Shown piece after piece: positions 13,162 to 24,813 of a stretch of 64,000 nucleotides of DNA; within the stretch, counting starts at the first letter, position 1, and the number at the start of each line of letters is the position of its first letter. Source of the stretch: Powellomyces hirtus. Lineage: Eukaryota > Chytridiomycota > Chytridiomycetes > Spizellomycetales > Powellomycetaceae. Under the pieces are notes generated by a model. The model worked only from the letters and a program-made list of their open reading frames with translations. It had not been told where the DNA came from and did no database searches. The stretch spans positions 351,585 to 415,584 of the forward strand of contig JAHLKG010000027.1 of the NCBI GenBank assembly GCA_025526995.1. Direction: 5' to 3'. The position numbers and the translations under genes were made by a program.

Positions 13162-14940
13162 TCACGTGGATGGCGGAGGAGCCGAATCGTCTTTGGTTTC
13201 CGATGGAGAGGTTGCGAGTTCTTCAGTCGCAGGCGGGGTCGCCACATTGTCTTGAATGTCTGGCGGAAGGGGTGCGGTATCTACTGCCTTCGGCGACTCG
13301 TCCAAAATCTGAGCGGAAGTTCGTGGTTCTGGTTGTTGTTGCGGCAGAGACTCCTTTTTGACCGCTGCAGCAGCCGGGGCACTTGCTGGAGTCTCAGGTC
13401 TTTGATACGCTCCGGCTTCGATCGCACTCGCTGTGTCCTGCTTTGGTCCACGTCCTCTCGACTTGAAGAACCACAATACAATTCCTGCGAGTAACACCGC
13501 ACAGGCAATAGCCAACGGGACACCGAGTCCGATTCCCAGGTCCCGCTTCATGGAACTCACGGCCTCATCTTGAGCCAGTTTGGCGTTCGCCAGCCGAGCC
13601 ATAATCTCTGTCGGAACAACCGCTTGAGTCACATTCATGACGGCATAAGACACGGTCGGGACGATCTGCGTGACAGTGACATACACCGTTGGGTCGTCGT
13701 TCTCCATCTTGAAGATTTTGATGCTGCCATCCGCGCAGCCGACAGCCAAAAAATTTCCAATCGGGGCGACGGCTTTTACTTCAGAAGCTCCAGCTGGGTA
13801 AAGCCGACCAACACGGTGCAGGCTAAAGATGATGCGGGATTGTATAATGATTCATAAGTGAGAATCTCATAGAATTGTGTCCAAAAGCGCTGAAACAATC
13901 TTCAAATCAGATTCGTACCTGAAATCCCATTGAGCCACGTAGTTTGATGTGCCATTGTTGAATGGCCAGAATCGCTGAGTCCCGCTTCCTATCGCATATC
14001 TGCTTGCTGGCATGGTGATGTTGGCGATGGGTGTCAATGTGGTTGCGCCACGAACCCAGTAGATTCTCTCGTCGGTGAACAGGTATGGGTCGTTGGGATT
14101 GGAACTAAAGTACTCCGGACCAGTGATCGCGGTATCAGTGCATGAGGTTAGAGCAGGAATGGCGCAAGCCCAGATGTTGCCCATTGATGTCGTTGCAGGG
14201 CCGATGAAGAGTGTTGAACCAATCACGGCAACCATGCTTGGATTCTCTCTGCCTTATCAGAAGAACGTCTTAGTGCCATGACTGGACGAGAGTCCGAGGC
14301 AGCAACTCACGCGAGCGTTGGCCATGTCGGGACTTTCGCGAAATCAGAGACAAGGAACTTACACAGGCAAATTTGAGCCGATTGGACCAGCGTAGGTAGA
14401 CAAAACTCGCGTGGCAGCAACAGTTCCCGCGATCGATGCTGACATGTCGATGGCATACACGCCATCAGATCCTCCAACATACGCTGTCTTGCCGTATGTG
14501 GCAAGCCGGGAGGGAGGAGTTGTCGCCATCGAGTAGTCACCAACGCGAGCACAATCTGTGGTGTTCCAGACGTGCACACTGGGATTCAGTTGGTCGGTTG
14601 TGAAGAGGTATTCACCATAGATGACTCCCTGCCCGGCAAGCCGTTTGTATTCTGACGATTGGCAGACTCGACTTGTCTGAGGGACATCCCCGGGTAAGCT
14701 GCTCAAAGTGTATATCCATAAGTATCCTTGCTGGAGTGTTCCTGTTTGGATCGCCAGAATGCTGCCGTGGGCGGTGAGCGTTGTCACTGGCTCGCCATCG
14801 GTGGGGGGACTAAGAGCAAGCGGCGTTCCAGAGGCAAAGGTTGACATAGCAGATAGGCTTTTACGAATGGAATCTATGGTGCAATTCAACCAAAGCGATG
14901 AATCTAAATGAAATGAAGCTGCTGTTGAGGCATGGATCAC
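13162..14940 (-). CDS. Membrane-anchored WD40/beta-propeller protein
   Basis: Three exons can be chained in frame: 14,940 to about 14,363, about 14,243 to 13,911, and about 13,820 to 13,162 (TGA at 13162). The first two encode repeated beta-blade-like segments (GKTAYVGGSDGVYAIDM, YLFTDERIYWVRG), and the third starts with a clear blade (FLAVGCADGSIKIFKMEN). A single transmembrane helix (LGVPLAIACAVLLAGIVLWFF) and a basic stop-transfer follow, then a proline-rich tail of about 110 residues. The topology suggests a propeller on one side of the membrane and a disordered tail on the other. No convincing signal peptide lies at the chosen start, so another 5' exon may exist in 14,941-15,760. No catalytic motif was seen and the family was not recognised. 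A sensor or adhesion role is only a guess. Confidence 0.6.
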
Positions 14941-15765
14941 CGCAATGTAAAGTGGCCCTTAATACCGCGATTCCCTCTGACCCCTGATTACAAGCCTGCT
15001 AAAGATTCTTTTTTGGGCGGTGTTTCAATTGAAAACTAAAACGTTTCGAGCGGAGTTTGAGGTCGATCAGCTTACATAGACAATGGCGCGCAGCTTGACT
15101 TAGTGATCTTAACCACCGCGCGTTCTGAACACATTCTCTCCGTTTGTGACATCAACTTCTTAATTAGCAGAAGCTCTATAAAACAGACAGAGGTCCGTCA
15201 CATATCAATTCTGCCACACTTCAAACCTGGCGCAATTGGGGTATGGCCCTTGGGATGCTATGTTTCTTACCGCCAGCACTATATCGCGCAGAATGGGCGC
15301 AACTGCTTGCGCATATAATGACGCTGAAACATAATTCAAATGGGAATGGCCTCCAAATTCGTAGAAGAAATACTAGCACAAACATATGTGGGAATGTACT
15401 GCGAACTTGCGCGTGGGCACATAACCCTCGCCAGAGATGCCACGCTGGAGTCTCGGGCAATGGACAGTGCTCAGCCTTGCGAGCGTCTCCAAACTCCTAA
15501 CATATCTCTCTCTCTCTCTTTTCCCTAACCCTATTTCCATCGATCCGTCTCTGGAAAGTCACAGACCACGAAGGCACCCAACCTCATGACCCGACTAACG
15601 ACAACAATAGTCTGGCATTCTGTCATCTCACTTTTGTGCTGGATCCAATCTCAATAGGGCTGTGAGTATCGAGCCAAACATGCCAAACGAGCCAGCCAGC
15701 CACCAGCCAGCCGTCATTCCCGCGGTATATGGATGGCTTTTGACAAACTGCCACAGACCACAATA
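14941..15765. other. Intergenic between divergent propeller gene and MIC10
   Basis: About 820 bases between two divergently transcribed genes. It contains a short CT run at about 15,505-15,523 and a small AGCC-rich direct repeat (agccagccagccaccagccagcc) near 15,690. Upstream exons of either neighbour could lie here, but I could not show any. No RNA gene was recognised. Confidence 0.4.
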
Positions 15766-16266
15766 ATGTCTACAATCAGAGACTCAGTAATACCTAGTGA
15801 GGAGATTCTCGCACGCAAGGTATATATGTCTGCGCAGAGACTGGCAAAACCGGACTTGTGGGCTTACATATCTCATGTATTTTGAAACGTAACAGTATGA
15901 CCGAGCACTCGCCAACGCCGCTATCAAAGCCGGACTCGGAGTGAGCGTCGGTGTCGGTCTTTCCTTCATCTTCTTCCGGAGTATGTTGATTGTCCGCATA
16001 TCAGTAGTTGGATTATTTTCATGTTCGACCTTTGGTCTAACGCGTGACATGTTGCAGGAAAAATGTGGCCAATTGCGCTCTCAACGGGCTTCGGCCTGGG
16101 AATCGCTTACGAACAGTGCGCAAGGTAAACACTTGCAAATATGATCATGATCATTGTGGGAGAACGAGAATCTCAATTATACTTCTCGGTATGTAGGAGC
16201 TTCAACCCGTACCGGCAAATAGGGGAGGAAATCAAACCCATCTCTGCCATTCCCAAAAAGCCTTGA
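15766..16266 (+). CDS. MIC10: MICOS complex subunit Mic10
   Basis: Four small exons (15766-15819, 15896-15980, 16058-16124, 16197-16266) with GT-AG introns of 76, 77 and 72 nt join in frame to 91 residues, the usual Mic10 size. The fused protein has the family layout: a short polar N-terminus, a first hydrophobic segment with glycine repeats (AGLGVSVGVGLSFIFF), the basic turn RRKMWPIALSTG, and a second glycine-rich hairpin segment (GFGLGIAYEQC). In known Mic10 proteins the paired GxGxGxG motifs drive oligomerisation that bends the inner mitochondrial membrane at cristae junctions. No single exon is long enough to be found as an open frame, so the gene is easily missed. Identification rests on motif order and size. 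Confidence 0.9.
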
Positions 16267-16452
16267 GCAATGAACACAAAAAAAACATGCAATATCATCA
16301 TCCTCGTTGTCCCGCTGTGCCCAAGATCCACGCTCCATGCAAAGAGAATTACAATCTACAATTGTCGAATATATAAAGACCCCGCTAGTTCGAACGCCTC
16401 ATCCTCACCAACGCCACATTGCTTCCGCTTGTGTGGTGGAATCGACTTCATC

Positions 16453-18381
16453 TCATTTGAGTTCTAGGGAAATATTCCCACCGCGAATCATGGCTGCTCT
16501 AACTCTATCCAAAGCCTTCTCCAGTCCCTCATCGGCGACATCCACTTCAATGTCTTGAATGATGGATATGCAGTCCTTGCCCATGTCCCCCCTGCCCTGC
16601 TTGCTAATCGCGCGTGGCTTGCTGTATGCCAACTGCAGTTCGGACCGCACTTTTGCTGCGGCTTGCAACCGGTTGTCGATTTCCTCTCCTTTGACAGTGT
16701 TTGTTTGGCCTTTCATGAGCCGCTCTTTGCAGGTTTCTGGTGACGCACGGAGGAGGAGAAGGCTATCAAGGTGGAGAGAAATCGCTTGAGCAAGATATTG
16801 TCATGTCCAACGCGTGCTGGCGAAACGCCTTACCGATTTGGCATGACTCCTTTTTCTCGCAGACCTTCTGCTTGTGCCCGCGTTCTGGGGAACCCGTCCA
16901 ACACCCATCCTTGGTTCATGCAGTCTTCCCGTTTCAGGCGCGCTACTATCAGTGGGATGACTTGGTCATCTGGCGCTGTTTCCAATCGCAGGGTGAGTCA
17001 ATCCAAAGTTTAAAAGGAAATCAGGTTGGCGCCCCTTACCATTGTCGGCTATCGCAGCATATTTGGCGATATCAGACTCCTGGTCAACAGCACCGAGGGA
17101 CATTTTCTCTAGTATGACGCTTCGCGGTGATACTATATGCCATAAGGAGGTGATGAGAACACGAATACGAGATGACGGAATGTCGGACCGGGCACATACC
17201 AGCAACAACACCAAACTCCCTGGCAATCATTTCCGCGATTTCAGTCTTTCCACTCCCCGGCAACCCGCCCACGACCGCCTTGATCATCCTCGGCGCCCTA
17301 CTGACCCTTCCATTCCCCACCTCCTGAATCAACAGACTCAGCGCCTCGTCCCCCTTCTCGCTCACACCCTCCGGAAACAAAATCCTCCTCACTCTCGACT
17401 TGTCAAACGACGCCAACACGCCCCCAACATGTCTGCGGTACTGACTCAGCCGCGCGCGCACCGCCGCCTCCGTATCCGTCTGGCGCTGGATCAACCGCCC
17501 CAGAATCGTCGGGTTGTCTGGTGGGGGCGCCGTGCGCGCGTGGTACAGCCGGTTCGTCATCGGATCAATCCGCAGCAGCGTCTGGTTCTCCACCACGACT
17601 TCATCGGGGACATCAAAGACAATCACCCGGGTCGGGATGATTCCGCGACTGATCAGACCTTTCGCCTGTTCTTTGGTCCGGGGAAACCCTTCGAGCACGA
17701 ACCCGCGCATCATCACCTCCGGGTCCTGTAAGCGAGCGGACACGAGTCCGAGCATGATGTTGTCGGGAACGTAGTCCCCGCGTTCGAGATAGGGCCGCGC
17801 TTGGGAACCTAGCGAGGTTTGGCGTTCAATGGCGGTGCTGAGTAGTCGGCCGGTAGAAATTTGGACGGCGTCGAGGTGGAGAGCTAGCTGTTCAGACTGC
17901 GAAAGGGAAAGAGGATTGAGCTCCTGATAAGAGGGACGGAATAGATAGCAGCTAAAGCGCTGTTCAGTGGGAACTGTACCGCTCGTGCCTGTCCTGCTGT
18001 CGGTGGTCCAATGATAACGATCCCATGTGCTGCATAATTAAGAAAATATTTATGTCAGACAAAATGCAATTTGAAAATAACAAAAATCATCTCTCCTATC
18101 CCGTTTCTTTAGTTTTTTTTTTTTTCCTCACTTTCAGGTTTCTGCAGCTGCTCGATCATGAACTGGATCACATCGTCGGGTCTCTCAATCACCATGCGCG
18201 CGGTAATGCTTTCAAATAAATCAAACAGCTCGTGCTTGTCGGCGTAGGCGGCCAGCGCTTCCACGCCGTCGCGGGGCAAGAGTTCGTTCATGGCTCCTCG
18301 AAACGTTGGGGTTTGTCGGTTGACAGCTCCGTGGGTCGAAGAGATCTGGCTGGTGCAAACGGGATTGACGGCGGATGACAT
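16453..18381 (-). CDS. AK8: Adenylate kinase 8-like, two kinase domains
   Basis: Chained exons give an N-terminal segment (KHELFDLFESITARMVIERP then DDVIQFMIEQLQKP) that matches the start of AK8. The first nucleotide-kinase domain (IVIIGPPTAGQARA, ISTGRLL, RGFVLEGFPRTKEQA, LLRIDPMTNRLYH) is followed by a second one (VVGGLPGSGKTEIAE, GWVLDGFPRTRAQAE) and a C-terminal helix ending near 16,453. AK8 proteins convert AMP plus ATP to ADP in or near the axoneme of flagella, so this gene points to a flagellated cell. The Walker A lysine of domain 1 is replaced (GQAR where GKT is expected), while domain 2 is intact. The start at 18381 gives MSSAVNP; an in-frame ATG at 18423 is possible. The gene is divergent from IFT80 with only 112 bases between. 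Confidence 0.88.
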
Positions 18382-18493
18382 AATCAAGTTAAAAGCGCGT
18401 ACTGCCGAGTGCGCAGCAGCCAATTAGGAAACATCGGAGGAGTTTTGAGCAAGTTTATACCGTTCCTTCAGATCTTTTTTGTTTTGAGTCAAC
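18382..18493. promoter_or_regulatory. Shared divergent promoter of AK8 and IFT80
   Basis: Only 112 bases separate the two start codons, so both ciliary genes must be driven from here or from within each other's 5' ends. A CCAAT-like element (gcagccaattaggaaac) lies near 18,414-18,432. Its flanks loosely resemble the half-sites of an RFX X-box, but the match is poor and the spacing too long. A T-rich tract precedes the IFT80 start. Confidence 0.5.
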
Positions 18494-21400
18494 ATGAAGC
18501 TCAAAATCCATCAGCAAGAAGCGAATAAGCGTCAGTATCTGAGACTCTTGCCAAACAGTCAGGGTGTTTGAGGTTGGAGCGGAGCGTTGATCCTTCCTTT
18601 TTCTTTTTTTTTTTGGCAGACACGGACATAGTAACGTCGGTGGGATGGACGAGCAACAATGAGCTGTTTTCCATTGGGTAAGCGCACTTACAATTCAACA
18701 ATCACTTCCCACCTTCCCGTCCTCCTAAATGTGCCGCCCACATTCCAGAGACGACCGCAAAATCCTCCGGTGGTCCGGCGACGGCGACTCCCTGGGCGGG
18801 GTAACCACAACTCTGTTCGATAAGCCCAAAAACAGCTCCACTGTTCAAGTCGACGCAACCGAGATGCACTGGGTGCCTGTAGCGCCCGGAAAAGGCGGGC
18901 AGGTCGGAGCCGAGGTGTTTGCGCTGGGCGGCACTGACGGCAAATTCTACCTTGTGGCGAAGAGCGGACGGGTGGAGAAGGAGGTGGAGGCGCATAAGGG
19001 TGCTGTGCTGTGTCTGAGGTGGAATAATGAGGGGAGTGCGCTTGTAACGGGTATGTGAGGGAGGTTGGTGGCGATGGAGGTGGGGAGAAAGATGGTTGAT
19101 GTTAGTTTGTTTTGTGTTTTGTGCAGCGGGAGAAGATGGACATGTGAAAATATGGTCCCGAAGCGGCATGCTACGATCGGTGATCATTCAGACGGGATAT
19201 CCCATCTACTCTATTGCGTGGGCGCCCGATAACGACCAGCTGCTGCTTACCAATGGTCGGAACTTGATGATCAAGTCCCTGCAGCCGGGGAGCAAGCCTC
19301 AGCAGGTTTGTGACGCTGGGTCTGACGCACCCAACACATTGGTATTATCCGATCTTTTTCTTACTTAAAGAGCCTTCCTCTTCTTCCTTGCTTTTTTTTT
19401 TTTTGTTTTTGGCTCGGCACAGTGGAAAGGCCACGACAGCGTCATCCTCAAAGTCGACTGGAACCTCGTCAATGGCCTAATTCTCTCTGCAGGTGAAGAC
19501 CGGAGATACAAAGTGTGGGACAGTTTTGGTCGACAGCTCTTTTCCTCCTCGACCCACGACCACCCGATTACCTCCATCGCATGGAGCCCGAGTGGGGACA
19601 TGTTTGCGGTCGGGAGTTACAACATGTTGAGGGTGTGCGATAGGCTTGGGGTGAGTGATGAGCTTCTCGATCGCTACGTTCCGCAGTTGGGGGATGGAAC
19701 GAATTTTTGGACTGATGTTCGTGTGCATAGTGGTCCTATGCGATGGAGAAACCCGAGAGCGGGTCGATATTTAATATTGCGTGGACGCCGGACGGTACAC
19801 AGATGGCGTGTGCGGGCGGGTCAGGCGCTGTGGTGTTTGGGCATGTCGTCAACAGGTACGCGGAACCACAAAAGATAACACCAAGGTAAATTTCTGGGGA
19901 CCCGCGCTAAATCTGTGCTTTTGAATGGGTCATTAGGCGGTATGAATGGAAGAACTACGAAGTGACTGTTCTGGACGACCACCGGATCCATGTGCACGAT
20001 GTCGTGCAGGGCGTGACTGAAAATCTCGGTAACCCCCTCCCCCCCCCCCCCCCCCCCCCCGCGCATCGCATAAACTCACGATTCGCCCCCACCTTCCGAT
20101 CGTATCACACGTTTCTTAATTGCACTTTTTTTTTATTGCATCAGATTTCAGAGACCGCGTCGTAAAAGCCGCATTAGGCCACTCTCATCTAATTGTCGCA
20201 ACATCCTCCCAGTGCCACATCTACAACGAGCGCAATTGGAACACTCCCGCCATCGTCGATTTGGTCAATAACGGGAGAGTGACGTGTATCCAGCAGTGCC
20301 CCGAGTGAGTGTGTGCCCTGCTGGCCTCGCAAAGAGCGCATTTTCTGATGGGAAGGGGGGTTGCTTGTGTGATGGGTTCGCAGATTTTTTGTACTAGTGG
20401 ATACGGTCACGGGGATCCAGATCTTGTCGTATGAGGGACGACTGGTTAGCCAGCCCAAATACCCGGGCCTTCGCGCAGAATGTGTTACAGCTCAAACCTT
20501 ATCTGTGTCGGGCGACATTTTGGCCGTGAAAGACCGGGCGGATGAAAAGAGTAAGTCTGGAGCCGCCACTCGAGAAACAAGGTTCTTGCGCGCCTCTGAT
20601 TCTAAAGTACAATATAATAGCCATCTTCTTCTTCGAAACGCACTCGGGCCGGCCACTCGGGTCAGGCAGCATCAAGCATCACGCCGAAGTGGCCGAGATC
20701 GGGCTCAACCAGTCGTCGGCGTCAACGGTGGGGCGACAGTTGGTGCTGGTGGACAAGAACCGGGACATGTACATCACGACGGTCGTGAGACCTGACTTTA
20801 AGAAACTTGGTAAGAAGAGAGCGGAAAACGGGTGGTGATGTGCGGCGAGGCAGAGGGCAATCACTTTAGCTTTTCTTGTTTTTTTTTTTTTTTTTTTTTT
20901 TTTTTTTCTAACAACTTTATGTGTTGGTGTAGGAACAATGGTTGAAACGTTCACTTGGAACGCAGACACGGACTTGCTGGTCGCCATGATGGACTACAAG
21001 TTTGTCGTATGGTACTACCCGAACGTGGTGTTTGTCGACGAAGACGTGGCGCCGCTGACCAAATTTGAGAAGGACGGAAGGTAAGTAAAGTCGAGCCAAA
21101 AAAACCAGACAAGAGATTCCATAGAAATGCGTGAGAGCAGAAACGGCTAACCGCAGATATTTTACTCTTGCCTCTTGTTTTTCCAGTGCATTTGGGAAGG
21201 ACGCCCAGATTGTCAATTTCCAAGGAACGCAATGTACGATTCGGAGAGCGGACGGGGCGCTCGTTACAGTGAGGTAAACCATTGCCGCCAACAGCACGAA
21301 AACGAAAAGCAGATTGGATTAACTGGGGCGTCACTCACTGTTGGGCACTATATTTCATTTTATGGTTGCAGCAACATCACACCCTTGCCAGCACTGCTAC

Positions 21401-22144
21401 AAGAGCATGCCCGGAAGAAGCAGTGGGAGGAAGCGATACGGTTATGCCGGTATGTAAATGTAAGTCCCCCCCTCCCTCAGCCTCTCACACTTAACAACCA
21501 AAGCATAACAAAAAAGCCTGGCCCTCATGTGCTACTCTGTCTCCGTCTCCAGATGAAAGAACTGTGGGCCTGCCTAGCCGCGATGGCTGTGTATGGGCAA
21601 GACCTGAACACTGCCGAAGTAGCGTACGCCGCAATCGACGAGGTGTCCAAAGTGCGGTACATTGTGTACATCCGGGACATACCAACCTCCGAGGGACGGG
21701 CGGCGGAACTGGCCTTGTTGAGGAGACGGCCAACGGAAGCCGAGAATATCTTGTTGGAGGCGAATATGGTGTACCGTGCAATCAAGATGTGGATTGCGTT
21801 GTTTAATTGGGAGAGGTATGAGATGACAAAGAGAGATATTGAAAGTGGGCTGTATGTTGATGCGGATACTGGTAGATCACTTGAGCTGGCGATCAAGTAT
21901 AAGACGCATGTGGATACTGTATTGCACTTCCGGGAAAAGTATCTGAAAGCCGTGGGGCGGCGGGAAACGAATCGAAAGTTCATACAGTATTCGCAGAATG
22001 TAAGTCGAGAGAAACTGTTTGTCGCGCATATAAGTCCGTCCTGCTCTTGCTAACGAAGCGCTACAGGTCGAGGTGGATTGGGAGCAGATCAAAGCCAAAA
22101 TGGCCATGGAAGAAGAGAGCGAGCGCAACCGGATAAAGAAATAG
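18494..22144 (+). CDS. IFT80: Intraflagellar transport protein 80
   Basis: A chain of about fifteen exons, from [12 protein letters not shown] at 18494 to the TAG at 22142, reads as IFT80 throughout. Recognisable blocks include [128 protein letters not shown] and [20 protein letters not shown]. The layout is two WD40 propellers followed by a helical TPR-like C-terminus, as in the family. IFT80 belongs to the IFT-B complex that carries cargo along axonemal microtubules for flagellum assembly. Introns are short, and several contain long T or C homopolymers (20040-20060, 20880-20907). One intron (21816-21875) is exactly 60 nt and stop-free. The exon that should carry the end of the first propeller (about 19,650-19,870) is split across frames, so its boundaries are uncertain. 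Confidence 0.95.
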
Positions 22145-22245
22145 ATGGAATGCAAAACAAAAGAAACATATGTTTTTTGCAGTAAATGGAAAACACAAAT
22201 TGTAGATCATGTACAGACGCTTGAGGAATGCGAAGGAAAATACAT

Positions 22246-23162
22246 TTACGGTTTTGGGATTCGGACGGTTCGGCTGATCATGAGGGATCCGCTGATGGCG
22301 TAAACCAACACAAAGGGGTGGAAAGTCCATCCGCCAAACACCATCTTGCCGCCAGGGAGCAGCTCGTCACCGTACTGTCCAGAGTTTATCAGGTAGAGAA
22401 TACCAATAGCGATGCTGACTGTGGAGGGGATGGGTGTTCCCTCGAAAAAGGTGACTTTGCCGGTAGCATCGGCGTGGGTTTCAGCAGTGACGTTGTAGCG
22501 AGCGAGACGGGACACTCCGCAGTTCACAAAGTACAGGAGGATGATGACATCGAAAAGACCTTGCAGTCCGATGGCGAAACTAGAGAAAATAGGAGTCGCG
22601 TTCAAGTAAGTAAAAACCACGAGATATGCATCGAGGCAGACCTACGCACCCAAGAACGGCGGGTGCAACACCAAAGCTGATAACGTCGGCCAACGAGTCG
22701 AGCTCACGACCCATAGGAGAGGAGGAGTTGGACCATCGAGCAACGCGACTACAAGAAGACCCGTTTAGCGCGCGTTCCAAGGACATTCGAGAAAGTGGGA
22801 CATTACCCGTCAAAGATGTCAAAAATGAGGGCGGCAGGAAGCAGCAGGATGGCAGCGTACAGGAACCAAGGGTTTCCAGTGGTGACATATTTTAGCGAAG
22901 CGAAGATGGAGGTGGATCCTGATCTAAAAGTAGATGCGCACGAACGTGAGCGATAGGTCCGCGAGTGACATGGATGCGCGCTGCAAGACCCAAGGCGCGG
23001 AGATACGTACGCCGAGTTGCAGAGGGTAACAGCATCAGCGAGAACAAACTCGCGGAGCATGTTGAAGTGGCGACCCTTTTCATTAGCCAGGGTGGTTTTG
23101 GCGGTGGCTGCGGCCGACTTTGCGGCGGTCTTTACGTTTCCAGCTGTTCTTTGAGTTGCCAT
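22246..23162 (-). CDS. CHO1: CDP-diacylglycerol-serine O-phosphatidyltransferase
   Basis: The enzyme makes phosphatidylserine from CDP-diacylglycerol and L-serine in ER and mitochondria-associated membranes. Exons chain from [15 protein letters not shown] at 23162, through [19 protein letters not shown] and a first membrane segment ([20 protein letters not shown]), to the stop at 22246. The CDP-alcohol phosphotransferase signature DG-x2-AR-x8-G-x3-D-x3-D is complete across an exon junction ([18 protein letters not shown]). Several more membrane helices follow ([35 protein letters not shown]), with FFEGTPIPS, which is typical of PS synthases. The protein ends IPKP. It is convergent with IFT80, with about 100 bases between stops. 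PS synthase is preferred over PI synthase because of the overall order of motifs. Confidence 0.87.
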
Positions 23163-23895
23163 TGCGTGATAGTGTGCGAAGAGATATTGGTGGGGGACAG
23201 AAGGAGTGCCAGAAAGCTGCTGGCTATATAATTGTGTATAGCGTTGGGATTGGGAGATGCTTCAATTGGAGAACAAGCAACGAGTCATCATTGTTGACAG
23301 GAGACGTCACCCGCAACAACTACGACATGTGTAGTACAAGGTCACACACGCCTCGGAGGTCTATCCTTCATCAAGTACCTCCCCACTGTCACGTGCATGG
23401 CGTAAACATCTGAGGCAAAGAGGACGTGCCTATAACATCCACCATTTGCAAATGAAAGCAATCTCAGTCTGGGGACACTTGTGTGAATGGGGGGACGTCT
23501 CTTTCTCATAAGATGGATTGATTAAGGATGGATGGAGGAGAAAGGGAAGGGGGTTAATATAGCAAGTCTCTTATTAAGGCCGAAACGAAAGGGGCTGCGG
23601 TCATTTCTCATTTCCCATCTACGATACTGCGCAAATGCATACTACATTAATGCTGACGCGCGAATGAGATATTGAACGAACGCGTCTCTCCTTTCCCCGC
23701 CCCCAATCTCCGCGTCTGGCCCTTCCCGCGCCTACTTTGTTTCTCGCCCAGTATTAGTGAATTAGCAGCACTTGGTTGACAATCCATTGATGATGAATCT
23801 GAGCCCATTTTCTTATAAATAGCTGCGGTTCCCTCGGCCCCTCTCCCTCTCCCTTCTATTCCATTTCTGCTGCTGCGCGCATCTGCCCGCCCGCC
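23163..23895. other. Intergenic, promoter of the PS synthase gene
   Basis: About 730 bases without a supported gene. It starts with the upstream region of the PS synthase gene and runs into the repeat array to the right. An A/G-rich run with ggaggagaaagggaaggggg lies near 23,530. No RNA gene was recognised. Confidence 0.4.
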
Positions 23896-24630
23896 GTTTA
23901 CAGACTGAGGCAACCTCGCCAATCTTTCCCCTCACTGCATGCATGCATTGCACTGGGAAAACTGGCTAGGGGCCTGACCTGTAAACAACGGGGTGGCCGG
24001 CGCAGCAGGCATTGTTTCTATCAGCTGCAAAACCGACGCCGTTTACAGCCTCAGGCATCCTCGACAGACCTCGCTTTGCCCTGTGGGAACGCGTTGGTTG
24101 TCCAGGTGTGTCTGGGCTGTAAACTGCGCCCTGTCTGGCACCACAGGACTTTCCCCGACACATCCCCACTTTCGGACAATCGACGCCGTTTACAGAATCA
24201 GGCAATCTCATCAGAAACCTCTTTCCCTCTGGGAACAGCTGGTTTCCGATCAGAGGCCTGACCTGTAAACAACGTGGGAATTCCCATGTCTCGCGTTCCC
24301 CTGAGGAAACCACCCCGCTGTTTACAGACTCAAGCAATCTCATCAAACGCCCCAACTCCCTCTGGGAGTTTGTTGGGTTTCGATCAGAGGCCTGACCTGT
24401 AAACAACGAGGGGATTCTCATGCATTGTACCTTGTATGCCCAGTCCTATTCTGCCAGCGTTCATGAAGGAAAGCCAACCGCTGTTTACAGACTCAAGCAA
24501 TCTCATCAAACCGCCCTGACTCCCTCTGGGAATTCTCGGATTTTGATCAGAGGCCTGACCTGTAAACAACGAGGGAATCCTCCATACAACCTTTTCGGGC
24601 ACCATAAAATCAGCGCCGTTTACAGGATTA
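23896..24630. repeat. Array of ~85-bp modules with inverted GTTTACAG/CTGTAAAC ends
   Basis: Five modules begin with GTTTACAG and end with its reverse complement CTGTAAAC: 23896-23986, 24041-24124, 24188-24270, 24320-24404 and 24483-24567. A sixth start lies at 24618 without its partner. Modules are 83-91 bases long and share an internal order: caatctcatcaaa after the left end, ctccctctggga in the middle, and atcagaggcctgacc before the right end. Spacers of about 50-80 bases differ from each other. The direction of all modules is the same. Similarity is highest among the last three, which suggests recent local duplication. Each could fold as a stem with an 8-bp closing helix. Confidence 0.85.
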
Positions 24631-24813
24631 GGCCCCTCTCATCAAAAGCTTGCTTCCATTTAGGAATCATCATCAAATAACATGAAATGTTTGGGACCAG
24701 CCAGGGCTCGTGCGCTCTTCCGCAGAAGCCACATATCCATCAAACAACTTGCACATTACAATTGTCTCGTTCCGCATTGGTCACTCAGCAAGACTTTATC
24801 GAAAACACAGTTG

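Noticed and set aside
23896..24630. CRISPR-like array
   Set aside because: Modules are long, have inverted ends and diverged copies, and the spacers are irregular; the genome is eukaryotic.
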